Shown here: one piece after another, positions 1 to 8,635 of the stretch
How the letters are laid out: every line of letters starts with the position of its first letter
Numbering within the stretch: position 1 is the first letter of the stretch
From: Trichodesmium erythraeum GBRTRLIN201
GTDB taxonomy: Bacteria > Cyanobacteriota > Cyanobacteriia > Cyanobacteriales > Microcoleaceae
Length of the DNA: 44,940 nt
Direction: 5' to 3'
NCBI GenBank assembly: GCA_018457135.1
Contig: JAGGDU010000066.1
Location: 1-44,940, forward strand
Made by a program: the position numbers and the translations under genes
Notes under the pieces: model-generated
The model's input: only the letters and a program-made list of their open reading frames with translations
What the model was told of the DNA's origin: nothing
The model's database searches: none

Positions 1-325
1 CAAAGCCGAAAATATTGAAGCCGCCATTGCTGCATACCAACAAGCTTTGCTGGTGCGCACCCAAACAGACTTCCCCATGGACTGGGCAACAACTCAAAAT
101 AATCTCGGCGCTGCCTACATTTACAGAATAAGGGGAGACAAAGCCGAAAATATTGAAGCTGCCATTGCTGCATACCAACAAGCTTTGCTGGTGTACACCC
201 AAACTGACTTCCCCATGGACTGGGCAATGACTCAAAATAATCTCGGCGCTGCCTACATTTACAGAATAAGGGGAGAAAAAGCCGAAAATATTGAAGTCGC
301 CATTGCTGCATTCCAACAAGCTTTG
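1..325 (+). repeat. 138-bp in-frame tandem repeat encoding TPR units
   Basis: A 138-bp unit (46 codons) recurs with starts at 1, 139 and 277; the third copy is cut short after about 50 bp of close match. Copies one and two differ at about six positions by eye (about 96 percent identical), so the TPR array expanded or was homogenised recently. More copies probably lie upstream of the window. Confidence 0.9.
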
Positions 326-2119
326 CTGGTGCGTACCCTGGAAGCAAACCCCATCGACCATCTACAAACCACCAACAACTTAGGCTACCTATATTTCGAC
401 AACCAAAACTGGCAACTCGCAGCCGACAACTATGAAAAAGCCATAGCTGCAGTGGAACTCAGCCGCAGTTGGGCAACTACCGACAAACGCCGCCAAGAGA
501 TTATAGCAGAAGCAATATCAGTTTATCAAAATCTGGTGCAAACATACATCAATTTAGAGCAATGGGATCAAGCCTTCAAAACAGCCGAACGCAGCAAAAC
601 TCGCAACCTAGTCGAACTTCTAGCCAAGCGCGACATCTATCCTAAAGGCGATGTTCCCCAAGAGATCATCGCCGAGCTAGATCGACTACGAAGCACCATT
701 CCATCACTAGAAAGGCGGTTACAAGGAGTTCTAGAGCGACTATCTGGAAATACAAGCCCACCAGAAGAACCCCAGCGGCGATCGCTCATGGCATCACAGC
801 AACAGCTACAACAAGAATTGCAGCTATCAAGGCAACAGCTAGAGGAGACACTTGAACGGATCAAGCCTATAGACTCCAGCTTCAGCCTGACTCAGAGGGT
901 AGAGCCGATTTCTTGGAGTGATACCCAAAGTCGAATTGATGAAAGCACTACCATAATTGAGTGGTATATTACGAAGGATAAAATTATCACCTTTATTCTG
1001 ACCGCCAACAGTCTGCTAGTCAAACAAACTGACAAAAAAACGCTTGAAGCCTTAGTAAATTGGGGAGATGATTATTTGACTGCATATTTGCAAGAAGACA
1101 AAAAACAGTGGCAAGACCATTTAGCCTCCAACCTCAAAAGGTTGGCCGAGATTCTTGATATCGATGGCCTCCTCACCCAGGTCGGCGAGATTTTTTACCA
1201 GCAAGGAAAGAAATGCGACCGCCTCATCCTCATTCCCCATCGGTTCCTACACCTATTTCCCCTCCATGCCATGCCTTTAGCCAATGGAGATTTACTCATG
1301 GAGCGCTTTCCTGGAAGTCTCAGCTATGCTCCCAGCCTCCAACTGCTGCAACTGAGTCAAACCTGGAACCGTTCCTCACTCAAACATTTTTTCAGTGTCA
1401 CGAACCCTACAGAAGACCTCAGTTTTACCGAGCCAGAAGTTGCCACTATTCGCGCTGACTTTTATCCTAACGATGACGTCTTAGAACGACAACAAGCTAC
1501 CAAAACTGCCCTCACCCAGGAACGTCTGGCTGAAACCAACGTGGCTCATTTTGCCTGTCGCGGTTATTTTAATTTTAAATCGCCTATTGATTCTGCTCTG
1601 CTGTTGGCAGGGAGTACAACTCCAACTCCTCAGGAAACTGCAGATGGAAATGGGATTAATTTGGAAAAATGCCTAACTTTAGGGGATATTTTCGCCTTAG
1701 ACTTGCGTCAATGTCGCCTCACCAGCCTCTCCGCCTGCGAAACAGGCCTGAGCGATTTTAAATCCCTTGGGGATGAATATATTGGTCTGCCCAGCGGTTT
1801 TCTCTATGCAGGGAGTCCAAGTGTGGTTAGTAGTCTCTGGACTGTTAATGACCTCTCCACAGCCCTTTTGATGATTCAGTTGTATAAAAATTTGCTAAAT
1901 TCCCAGGAGCAGACTAATGTAGCGATCGCTCTTAACCAAGCTCAACTTTGGCTGCGAGACCTAACCAAAAAAGAGTTGGAAAAATGGATTTTAGAAAATA
2001 AAATCCCCCTGAGTCCAACCCTGGAAATGAATCTAGCCTGTCGTTTGCATCAAATGTCAGATAAGTATCAGCCCTTTGAATCACCATTCTACTGGGCAGG
2101 GTTTTGCGCGATCGGCTAA
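2..2119 (+). CDS. TPR-CHAT protease-like protein, 5' partial
   Basis: The frame is open from the first bases, so the true start lies upstream; the first in-window ATG at 47 is internal. The N-terminal part is made of 46-residue TPR units (AENIEAAIAAYQQALLV... NNLGAAY), then a degenerate TPR region and a coiled coil (about residues 200-280 from the ATG at 47). A CHAT domain (caspase/separase-like Cys peptidase fold) fills the C-terminal half, with HRFLHLFPLHAMP, a SACETG motif carrying the Cys (codon 1736-1738) and the family tail PFESPFYWAGF. The usual HFACHG motif reads HFACRG here, so the catalytic His position (codon 1559-1561) is Arg; the protein may be a pseudo-peptidase or use another His. 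TPRs in such proteins sense partners. It heads a co-directional cluster with a caspase and EAD proteins. Family assignment is firm, activity doubtful. Confidence 0.93.
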   Translation, partial: KAENIEAAIAAYQQALLVRTQTDFPMDWATTQNNLGAAYIYRIRGDKAENIEAAIAAYQQALLVYTQTDFPMDWAMTQNNLGAAYIYRIRGEKAENIEVAIAAFQQALLVRTLEANPIDHLQTTNNLGYLYFDNQNWQLAADNYEKAIAAVELSRSWATTDKRRQEIIAEAISVYQNLVQTYINLEQWDQAFKTAERSKTRNLVELLAKRDIYPKGDVPQEIIAELDRLRSTIPSLERRLQGVLERLSGNTSPPEEPQRRSLMASQQQLQQELQLSRQQLEETLERIKPIDSSFSLTQRVEPISWSDTQSRIDESTTIIEWYITKDKIITFILTANSLLVKQTDKKTLEALVNWGDDYLTAYLQEDKKQWQDHLASNLKRLAEILDIDGLLTQVGEIFYQQGKKCDRLILIPHRFLHLFPLHAMPLANGDLLMERFPGSLSYAPSLQLLQLSQTWNRSSLKHFFSVTNPTEDLSFTEPEVATIRADFYPNDDVLERQQATKTALTQERLAETNVAHFACRGYFNFKSPIDSALLLAGSTTPTPQETADGNGINLEKCLTLGDIFALDLRQCRLTSLSACETGLSDFKSLGDEYIGLPSGFLYAGSPSVVSSLWTVNDLSTALLMIQLYKNLLNSQEQTNVAIALNQAQLWLRDLTKKELEKWILENKIPLSPTLEMNLACRLHQMSDKYQPFESPFYWAGFCAIG

Positions 2120-2303
2120 TAATGAAAAAACTTCAATCACACATCTCCAATAAGAAAAAATCTAGTCAATTATACCACAGAAATCATCAATTACTTCCCT
2201 ACTCCCTAGGGAGGTTAGATGTAAACTTCCTACCTACCTCCTCTTTTCTGGAAAATTATAATACAATAAATACTTAAGATTACCAGTCCAAACTGCCCAA
2301 ATA

Positions 2304-3806
2304 ATGAAAGAAATACCCCAGACCATAGGACTGCATAGTCCCAGTCTTGTACTCTATGCTTTCCATCTGCGCAACAGTATCAACCAGGGATTAAAACCTA
2401 CTTCAAAAGCACCCCGGTTGTGGGAACAGTTAGTAGATTTGGGAAATAAGCTGAATATTCCAGAACTGCAAAATCTGCAACAACAACTAATTAGTTATCA
2501 AAATAACCAGTATTTTCCCGCAGCAGAAGATAACCTAGAAAGTGAATATGAAATTTTATTACCTAATCAACAAACCAAATTAGACTTTGAAATAACCTCC
2601 AAGTCTGGTGATAGGCAACTTCAAGGATTACTCTGTCCATACCGAGTACACGATACTTATGCAATAGATTTCACCCTACATTCTCAAAGCACTTTTTTCC
2701 TATCTCAACTAGCTCAACTTAATCCCCAATACCTACTACTCCCCTCACAAATTCAAGCTTCTCTAGGGCAAACCCTATTACTTTTTGGACAACCAAGTGA
2801 ATTACAGGAAAACCATCAAGATTTTGCAGATGCTTGTGTTGCTAAATTACTGCCAACAACAAATAGAACTGAGCTAATAAATACAGGTCATTTACTGGGA
2901 AACCCGATTTTTGAATATGAAAGCCGACATAAAGACCCTAGTCAGCGACTTCATATTCTAGTTTGGTTGAAATGCCAAAATCTGGATCCAGAGGAAAAGA
3001 AAATGGATAAGGCATCCGAGTTAATACTTCTTCTTTTGTGGTGTCGTCATAAGATACAGTATATCTATCATCAATCTCGCGGGTGCGAGGGTCAGCTCAA
3101 ACAACTGTATAGCAAAATAGAACAGCACAAGAAAAGCTTCCGTCAAATTTCCCGATCACCAAATAGGCAAGAACAACTTAGACCATTACTTGTAGAATTA
3201 CAGGATATAGATATTAAGTATGCTGACTACTTAGAGGAATTGGAAGCCCACAAAAATACCATTGCTACTAATGAAAAAAATTATAGGATGAAACTAGAAA
3301 AGCTAGGGGAGCTACCCGATACTGACTTAAGTTTGTGGGAAGATTTTTTAAATTACATCCGCAAAAAATTGCAAAGTCAAATTCAAGCAGATCTGGAATT
3401 CCTGAGTCCTAAGCGTACTCACCTGCAAAATCTAAAAGCCGCAATAAAGGAAAACCTTACTCAGACACCTTCTGGCAACAAGACCCGAGGAATTACTGAC
3501 GAACTTCGTCATCAACTGTATAAAGCTCTGTTAGAGTGTGACCAATTTGAAACTAATCAAGAACTACAAAGTTTTTTCAAAGGTCAGGCTCGGCTCTCTC
3601 CTTGGGCCAATAGCTTACCAGAAGGTAAAAATACGGCCCAACGAGTCAGACTAGTGATTGGCTTTTTAGTAAATAAGTATCGTAGCGATACCAATGAGAA
3701 TGTACTGGTTATTTTGGTAAACTCCCTTAGTAGTACAATTGATCCAGCAGATACTCGGAATCAAACTTTATCTGAATTAGCAGAAAAGCTTAAGTATTGT
3801 TTATAA
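2304..3806 (+). CDS. Coiled-coil conflict-system protein with C-terminal effector-associated domain
   Basis: 500 residues. Residues 1-225 form an alpha/beta region I cannot assign firmly; its opening (LYAFHLRNSINQG... LWEQLVDLGNKLNIPEL) recalls the CATRA-N type module found in caspase/TPR-associated conflict systems, which is inference. Residues 260-390 are strongly helical and charged, probably coiled coil. Residues 395-497 match the N-terminal domain of the caspase at 4733-5914: both have L..C.QFE...LQS, a PW....LP block, RV.LVI..L.NKY.SDT.EN.LV and a trailing helix. This is an effector-associated domain (EAD), a death-like adaptor thought to bring sensor and effector together by like-with-like contacts. 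No nuclease or peptidase motif is visible, so the protein is probably the scaffold or sensor. It lies 184 bp after the CHAT gene on the same strand. Confidence 0.8.
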   Translation: MKEIPQTIGLHSPSLVLYAFHLRNSINQGLKPTSKAPRLWEQLVDLGNKLNIPELQNLQQQLISYQNNQYFPAAEDNLESEYEILLPNQQTKLDFEITSKSGDRQLQGLLCPYRVHDTYAIDFTLHSQSTFFLSQLAQLNPQYLLLPSQIQASLGQTLLLFGQPSELQENHQDFADACVAKLLPTTNRTELINTGHLLGNPIFEYESRHKDPSQRLHILVWLKCQNLDPEEKKMDKASELILLLLWCRHKIQYIYHQSRGCEGQLKQLYSKIEQHKKSFRQISRSPNRQEQLRPLLVELQDIDIKYADYLEELEAHKNTIATNEKNYRMKLEKLGELPDTDLSLWEDFLNYIRKKLQSQIQADLEFLSPKRTHLQNLKAAIKENLTQTPSGNKTRGITDELRHQLYKALLECDQFETNQELQSFFKGQARLSPWANSLPEGKNTAQRVRLVIGFLVNKYRSDTNENVLVILVNSLSSTIDPADTRNQTLSELAEKLKYCL

Positions 3807-3921
3807 AAAAATATAGACACAGCAGATTTCGGGCGAATGATGTACAGGGTAAATGCTAAAAATCATATATTACCAGTATATTGACGGTTTGGGGGTACCT
3901 GATAAATCTGAAATATGCTGT

Positions 3922-3990
3922 AAAATGTCAGAGAACGCTCGGCCCTTTGAATCGCCCTTTTACTGAGTTGTATTTTGTACTATTAGTCAA
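3922..3990 (+). pseudogene. Relic of a CHAT protease C-terminus
   Basis: In the frame of codon 3925, the peptide KMSENARPFESPFY, a TGA stop, then VVFCTIS parallels the end of the intact CHAT protein (QMSDKYQPFESPFYWAGFCAIG). The conserved Trp codon TGG has become TGA. Only the extreme 3' tail survives, suggesting a second CHAT gene was deleted here or that the tail was duplicated. No upstream CHAT sequence was recognised between 3807 and 3921. Confidence 0.75.
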
Positions 3991-4001
3991 TAGGAGGAAA
4001 A

Positions 4002-4397
4002 ATGTCATTATCTAAATACGAAGAAAATATAATAAAGTTTGTCGACCTAATAAAAAAACAACCTAATTTATTCAAAGAAAAAGAACGCACTAATTTGCGG
4101 CAGTTGCTTCAAAAGCTTCCAGATAATGTTGAAAAAATCTCTGATGCCATAGCCCTCTGGTGTAATGAACATCCGCAAATTCGAGATGCTTTTCTTAATA
4201 TCCGCATTAATAGCATTCCAGATCCTCGAGCTGCAAATGGTCGTGCTACTCCTCTCACAGGAAAGGAAACCAAGGAGATAATCGAAAACTTGGTTATTGA
4301 GAGCAGCGAGTCAAAAGAATCAGAACTATCAAAAAAAGGGAAAACCCTGATCAGTAGAGGCATTGATATTATTGGTAGTTTTTTTTCAACAAAATAA
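4002..4397 (+). CDS. Small helical protein of the CHAT/caspase cluster
   Basis: 131 residues behind a strong ribosome site, AGGAGG at 3992-3997, four bases before the ATG. The N-terminal half (residues 5-65) is predicted helical with amphipathic repeats (FVDLIKKQPNLF, LRQLLQKLPDNV, AIALWCNEHPQI). The rest is polar, with a short hydrophobic C-terminal helix (SRGIDIIGSFF). There is no signal peptide and no catalytic motif. I do not recognise the family. Its position between the EAD scaffold and the EAD-caspase, and its size, recall the small helical proteins that accompany CATRA-type conflict systems; this is context only. It could be an adaptor, inhibitor or membrane-tail effector. Confidence 0.7.
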   Translation: MSLSKYEENIIKFVDLIKKQPNLFKEKERTNLRQLLQKLPDNVEKISDAIALWCNEHPQIRDAFLNIRINSIPDPRAANGRATPLTGKETKEIIENLVIESSESKESELSKKGKTLISRGIDIIGSFFSTK

Positions 4398-4436
4398 TAT
4401 AGCAAATAGGCCGTCAGCAACTCATAGTAGTTGTAG

Positions 4437-4462
4437 GTTGGGTTGAAGCCACAAAACCCAAC
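4437..4462. repeat. Palindromic hairpin repeat
   Basis: Perfect 8-bp arms GTTGGGTT and AACCCAAC around a 10-base loop. The sequence around it (GTAGGTTGGGTTGAAG) looks like the short palindromes dispersed in many cyanobacterial genomes. There is no T-run after it, so it is probably not a terminator. It is the only structure I see in the 4398-4732 gap. Confidence 0.6.
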
Positions 4463-4732
4463 ATAGATTAATTCGGCTTGTAGTTCGACTTTAGTCCCTC
4501 TAAAGATATTAAGACTAAACCCTTATTTTTTTTAATATTCATATAAGTTTATACTCAGTTAAAATAATCACTACTAGTGTTAAATTATCTCAGAATTTGA
4601 TAAAATATACAACGTAAAAAAAAATGTTTCGCGTATCGCTCAATTAACTTGCTGGTTGAAATTCATCTCAGCGTTAAATTGTCCGATAATAGCGGCAGTC
4701 CTATAGGCAAAATTCCTTGATAGACTTATAAT

Positions 4733-5914
4733 ATGGCTGGCATTCCCCCTGAACTATATCAAAAATTGCGTCAATTTCTGTTAGACTGTGAACAATTTGA
4801 GAGCGATCGCGCCCTTCAGTCTATTGTTTCCACTTATCAACCACTAAGACCTTGGCGTTTTTTACCCCAAGCCAACAGTATGGCCAGTAGAGTAAACTTA
4901 GTAATTAGCTATTTACATAACAAATATCACAGTGACACCAAAGAAAATGCTCTTGTCTTACTGTTACGTCTCTTAAAAGATTTAATCGAAGAAGAAGATC
5001 AACGTCACCAACAACTAGTCAATCTAATTATAGAACTGGAAAATGCTTTTGCAGATAACTCAACTCTGGATAACCTTAAACCAGAAACCAAGACAGAAAC
5101 TACAATTCGAGGCACAAAAAAAAGAAAGCTCGAAGAAGAAAAACGTCAACCCATAAAAAATCGTTGGGCTTTTTTGGTAGGAGTCAACCGCTATAATGAT
5201 CCAGGAGTTCACAAGTTAAAATTCTGTGTAAAAGATGTGCAAAAATTAGAAAAGAAACTCAAAGAACTTGGATACACAGTCATGTGTTTACATGATGATC
5301 TTGAATCTGATAGCCGCCGCTTCCCCATCCACAACAATATAGAAGCTGAATTAATTAACCTATGCAATATGGTCGATGTAGATGACCTATTGCTGGTGTA
5401 TTTTGCTTGTCACGGTAAACTTGGGCGCGATGAACAACCTATGCTCATAGTCAGGGATACCCGTTTACCAACCATCGAAAAAACAGGTTTGTCTCTAGCC
5501 GACATAAAAAAATCCATGCATTCTAGCAAAGCAAGACGTTTAGTACTGACATTGGATGCTTGTCATATGGGAGTCGAAACCGGACGAGGAATTGACGAGC
5601 CCCAATTCATTCAAAATGCTTATGAATTAGCTGAAGGTTTTGCCTTAATTGCCGCGAGTACAGCACAGCAAAAAGCCCTAGAGTCACCAGAGAAAAATTC
5701 TGGAGTCTTCACCCACTACCTAATAGAAGGACTCAGCGGTGATGCAGACCGGGAGAAAAAGGGTTTCGTGACTGTAGACGATCTTAAGACTTATGTGCTC
5801 CATAGTCTTCGTCGTTGGAGTATCGAGAATGATGAAGAAATTCAAGAACCAACTGCCAAGACAGAAGGACTAGGGGATATGATAGTTGCAGATTATCGCT
5901 ATAGCCATGATTAA
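4733..5914 (+). CDS. EAD-caspase (metacaspase/orthocaspase-type peptidase)
   Basis: 393 residues in two parts. Residues 5-105 are an effector-associated domain nearly parallel to the C-terminal domain of the 2304-3806 product. A charged linker (110-140) leads to a caspase p20-like domain from 143: RWAFLVGVNRYNDPGVHKL, then the catalytic His in LVYFACHGKL (His227) and the catalytic Cys in LVLTLDACHMG (Cys277), then an Ala-Ser-Thr strand (FALIAASTAQQKA) and a GVFTHYLIEGL helix. Both catalytic residues are intact, so it is probably active, cleaving after basic residues if it behaves like other orthocaspases. It most likely acts as the effector recruited through EAD-EAD contact in a suicide-type response. 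The start at ATG 4733 begins the EAD directly and fits well. Confidence 0.93.
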   Translation: MAGIPPELYQKLRQFLLDCEQFESDRALQSIVSTYQPLRPWRFLPQANSMASRVNLVISYLHNKYHSDTKENALVLLLRLLKDLIEEEDQRHQQLVNLIIELENAFADNSTLDNLKPETKTETTIRGTKKRKLEEEKRQPIKNRWAFLVGVNRYNDPGVHKLKFCVKDVQKLEKKLKELGYTVMCLHDDLESDSRRFPIHNNIEAELINLCNMVDVDDLLLVYFACHGKLGRDEQPMLIVRDTRLPTIEKTGLSLADIKKSMHSSKARRLVLTLDACHMGVETGRGIDEPQFIQNAYELAEGFALIAASTAQQKALESPEKNSGVFTHYLIEGLSGDADREKKGFVTVDDLKTYVLHSLRRWSIENDEEIQEPTAKTEGLGDMIVADYRYSHD

Positions 5915-6154
5915 ACAAAGATAATTATCAAAAACTAAACTTACAGCCCTTTTCAAATTGATAAACAACATCGCCATAACTAAAACTTTGTACGGACCTT
6001 GCATCACAAAAATGCGTTTCATATCCCATAGCGAAACCTCCATAAATGCAACCTCCCTACCATGATTTACCGTGCAGGAAAACTGGGGTATCATAACAGA
6101 TAATAATTATACTTTAACAAAATGTTAGGTAATCAAAGAATCAGGAGAACTAGT

Positions 6155-7615
6155 ATGATGCGCGGTCAAAAAACTATGATGGTACTATTGAGTCTAGCTC
6201 TAAACTTGGTATTGGTAGCACCTCCTGTGAAAGCTGAACCAAAAGTTACCATAACCCCATCCAATTTAACCGTAGTAGGAACTAAATGTCCAGTTTTTTT
6301 TTACTGTCCTGTCCTGAAGCGCCGTCTAGTTTTACAAACTAATCAGGCCATCGCAAACTTACAAATACTCAGCCTAGATTTGGATCGAACCGATGGAACC
6401 ACCGTTTTACAAGGTAGCGCGATTAATCCAATTTTGTCCACAACCTCAGTGGAACCAAATCAACCACTGACTATCCCAGTTGAATTCAACTTAAACGATG
6501 CCAAAAGTGGTGAATTTAGTGGTGTTTTACTAGCCATCCATTCTGATGGACAACTGGTTATACCTATAATTGTACGAGTAAAAGATCATTGGCTGGGACC
6601 AATATTCCTCTTGCTATTAGGCGTTATGGTAAGTATTGGCATGTCTGCCTACCGTACTGATGGCAGAAACCGTGATGAAATTGTGGTGCTAGTTAGCCGC
6701 ATTCGCACTCAGATGAAAGCTGACCCAGAACTAGTAAAATCATTTCAGGTAAAAATCAATGGATATCTAATTGATGTAGACACCGATTTAACAAACAAGC
6801 GATGGGATGAGGCAAAGCAAGCTGTAGCAAAAGCTCAAACAACTTGGGATAAATGGCGAAAAAGTAGAGAAGACTGGTTAGCTTTATCCGAATTTGAGTC
6901 TTCCTTTCTAGATCTAGATAATCTCACCACTGATGCTCCCTATGTACAAACAGTAGGTAGCTACTTAGAGAATATTAAGCGACAAACAGCTGATAAAGAA
7001 AATCCCGAACAGTTGAGGAAAGAGTTAAATGATTTGCGGCAACAACTGGTTCGTTACCTGGGAGGTGAAGCTAAACTAGAGAGATTCGATAATCTTAGAA
7101 ATGAGTTAACTGGGTCAGCACAACAAGAGCAAGCACTTAGAGATATATCTCAATACTTGCAGCAGGAATTAAATAATCTTTCTCCAACTGAGCTAGAAGC
7201 TTTCCAAAGATGGGAGCAGGAGATTGATAATGAACTCAAACAACTAGACCAAGCCATTAAACAACAACAAATTTCCAACAATGAAGCTCAAAGTAACCTC
7301 AGCATAACTTCCAGGGGTGTTAGTAGCACCTATCCTGCCCGCCTTCCTAACCCAGTTCCTGATGTTCAACCTCTACAACTTAATCCTGTAGGGTCTGCCC
7401 GCAATCTATTTTTGTTTCAATTATTAAGTTATACAATTGCAATTTTCCTCCTGGCGGGTGCAGGCTTTAGACAACTTTATGTCACTCAACCCACCTTTGG
7501 AGCAAATCTTTGGACAGATTATTTTGCTCTGCTAGCTTGGGGTTTTGGAGCTGAGGCTACTCGCGATGCCGTTACCAAAACTATCCGCGAGTGGAAATTG
7601 CCCGGACTCAAATGA
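6155..7615 (+). CDS. Secreted/membrane coiled-coil protein with Ig-like domain
   Basis: ATG 6155 is preferred over the in-frame ATG at 6122 because AGGAG (6143-6147) sits seven bases ahead and the signal peptide then starts cleanly (MMRGQKTMMVLLSLALNL, cleavage near VKA/EP). From the new start: an extracytoplasmic beta-rich domain of about 115 residues (roughly 30-145, with a close Cys pair, TKCPVFFYC), a transmembrane helix (WLGPIFLLLLGVMVSIGMSAY, about 146-166), a long coiled-coil region (about 175-375), and a C-terminal hydrophobic helix (LLSYTIAIFLLAGAGF) followed by another hydrophobic stretch. This topology places the coiled coil in the cytoplasm. I do not recognise a named family. Being last in the CHAT/caspase cluster, it could be a membrane anchor or membrane-perturbing effector. 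Confidence 0.82.
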   Translation: MMRGQKTMMVLLSLALNLVLVAPPVKAEPKVTITPSNLTVVGTKCPVFFYCPVLKRRLVLQTNQAIANLQILSLDLDRTDGTTVLQGSAINPILSTTSVEPNQPLTIPVEFNLNDAKSGEFSGVLLAIHSDGQLVIPIIVRVKDHWLGPIFLLLLGVMVSIGMSAYRTDGRNRDEIVVLVSRIRTQMKADPELVKSFQVKINGYLIDVDTDLTNKRWDEAKQAVAKAQTTWDKWRKSREDWLALSEFESSFLDLDNLTTDAPYVQTVGSYLENIKRQTADKENPEQLRKELNDLRQQLVRYLGGEAKLERFDNLRNELTGSAQQEQALRDISQYLQQELNNLSPTELEAFQRWEQEIDNELKQLDQAIKQQQISNNEAQSNLSITSRGVSSTYPARLPNPVPDVQPLQLNPVGSARNLFLFQLLSYTIAIFLLAGAGFRQLYVTQPTFGANLWTDYFALLAWGFGAEATRDAVTKTIREWKLPGLK

Positions 7616-7626
7616 AACAAAGCCAA

Positions 7627-8070
7627 GTTAGGTTTTAGGTTTTAGGTTTTAGGTTTAAAAATTAACAAACAGAAAACAAATATCAATGTACTTATGGGAG
7701 CGATCGCTAATTTTAGGTTTTAAGTTTTAGGTTTTAGGTTTTAGGTTTAAACATTAACAAACAGAAAACAAATATCAATGTACTTATGGGAGCGATCGCT
7801 AATTTTAGGTTTGAAGTTTTAGGTTTTAGGTTTTAGGTTTAAAAATTAACAAACAGAAAACAAATATCAATGTACTTATGGGAGCGATCGCTAATTTTAG
7901 GTTTTAAGTTTTAGGTTTTAGGTTTTAGGTTTAAACATTAACAAACAGAAAACAAATATCAATGTACTTATGGGAGCGATCGCTAATTTTAGGTTTTAAG
8001 TTTTAGGTTTTAGGTTTTAGGTTTAAACATTAACAAACAGAAAACAAATATTAATGTACTTATGGGAGCG
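7627..8070. repeat. Five-copy 92-bp tandem repeat with TTTTAGG microrepeats and HIP1
   Basis: The landmark GGGAGCGATCGCT recurs at a strict 92-bp spacing (CGATCGCT at 7701, 7793, 7885 and 7977, and the altered GGGAGCGATAAA at about 8065). Each unit holds a run of three to four TTTTAGG heptamers, a conserved core (ATTAACAAACAG... TGTACTTATGGG) and one HIP1 octamer, lost in the last copy. The copies are almost identical, so the array is young. No reading frame runs through it. Confidence 0.92.
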
Positions 8071-8635
8071 ATAAAATCATCCCTGCCAGGAATTTAGGCA
8101 GAACCTCCAGTAGAGGCAAATAGTATTTACCCTCCTCAGATAGCATTTGCCCTCTACAGATAGTGTATTATCTACAAGTTTGTGTAAGTCCTAAAAATCT
8201 TACTTTGTCATTTTTTAATTACAAAAGCAGGGACGTTGCATGCAAGGTTTTTACTAAGGAACAGACAATTTATAGAAGAGGAAGTCGGATATATTTACCC
8301 CTTAATTTTTATGCCATGATCAGCCCACAATAATTAAAATAGGTGACCTTGAAAACCGAAAATCAGACACTTTACAGCACTTTTCAGATTTATCAACCAC
8401 ATAGTCATAAGTAAAACCAAACAAAAGCGAATAGCCAGAAAGCCCCTACTCTAATGACAACCGCCCTATTATTGGGTAAATTGCACAAGCAGCGATCGCA
8501 GAGGCTTACCTTAGCAATATAGCAAAAGCGATATCCAGCATTACTACAAATTTTTTTCCCCCGTCGAAACAAGCTCATGAAAAATTTTAAGTGTCTGGAA
8601 AATATCCACTGCAAATTGAAGTCTTTTTCTGATTT
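8071..8635. other. Intergenic spacer with a decayed palindrome
   Basis: No convincing gene. At 8228-8255 GGGACGTTGCATGCAAG is a worn copy of the widespread cyanobacterial palindrome centred on GACGTTGCATGCAACGTC. A second weak inverted pair (AGAGGCAAAT near 8112 and ATTTGCCCTCT near 8146) could fold. A 69-codon minus-strand frame (8405-8614) has no family look. Confidence 0.5.

Noticed and set aside
637-864. Minus-strand Ser/Cys-rich frame
   Set aside because: It is the antisense shadow of the coiled-coil part of the TPR-CHAT gene.
5870-6094. 74-codon minus-strand frame with hydrophobic stretch
   Set aside because: It overlaps the caspase 3' end, has no ribosome site and no family look.
7627-8070. 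CRISPR array
   Set aside because: The 92-bp units are near-identical throughout, with no variable spacers and no cas genes nearby.
8405-8614. 69-codon minus-strand frame
   Set aside because: Cys/Phe-rich composition, no known motif and no ribosome site; probably chance.
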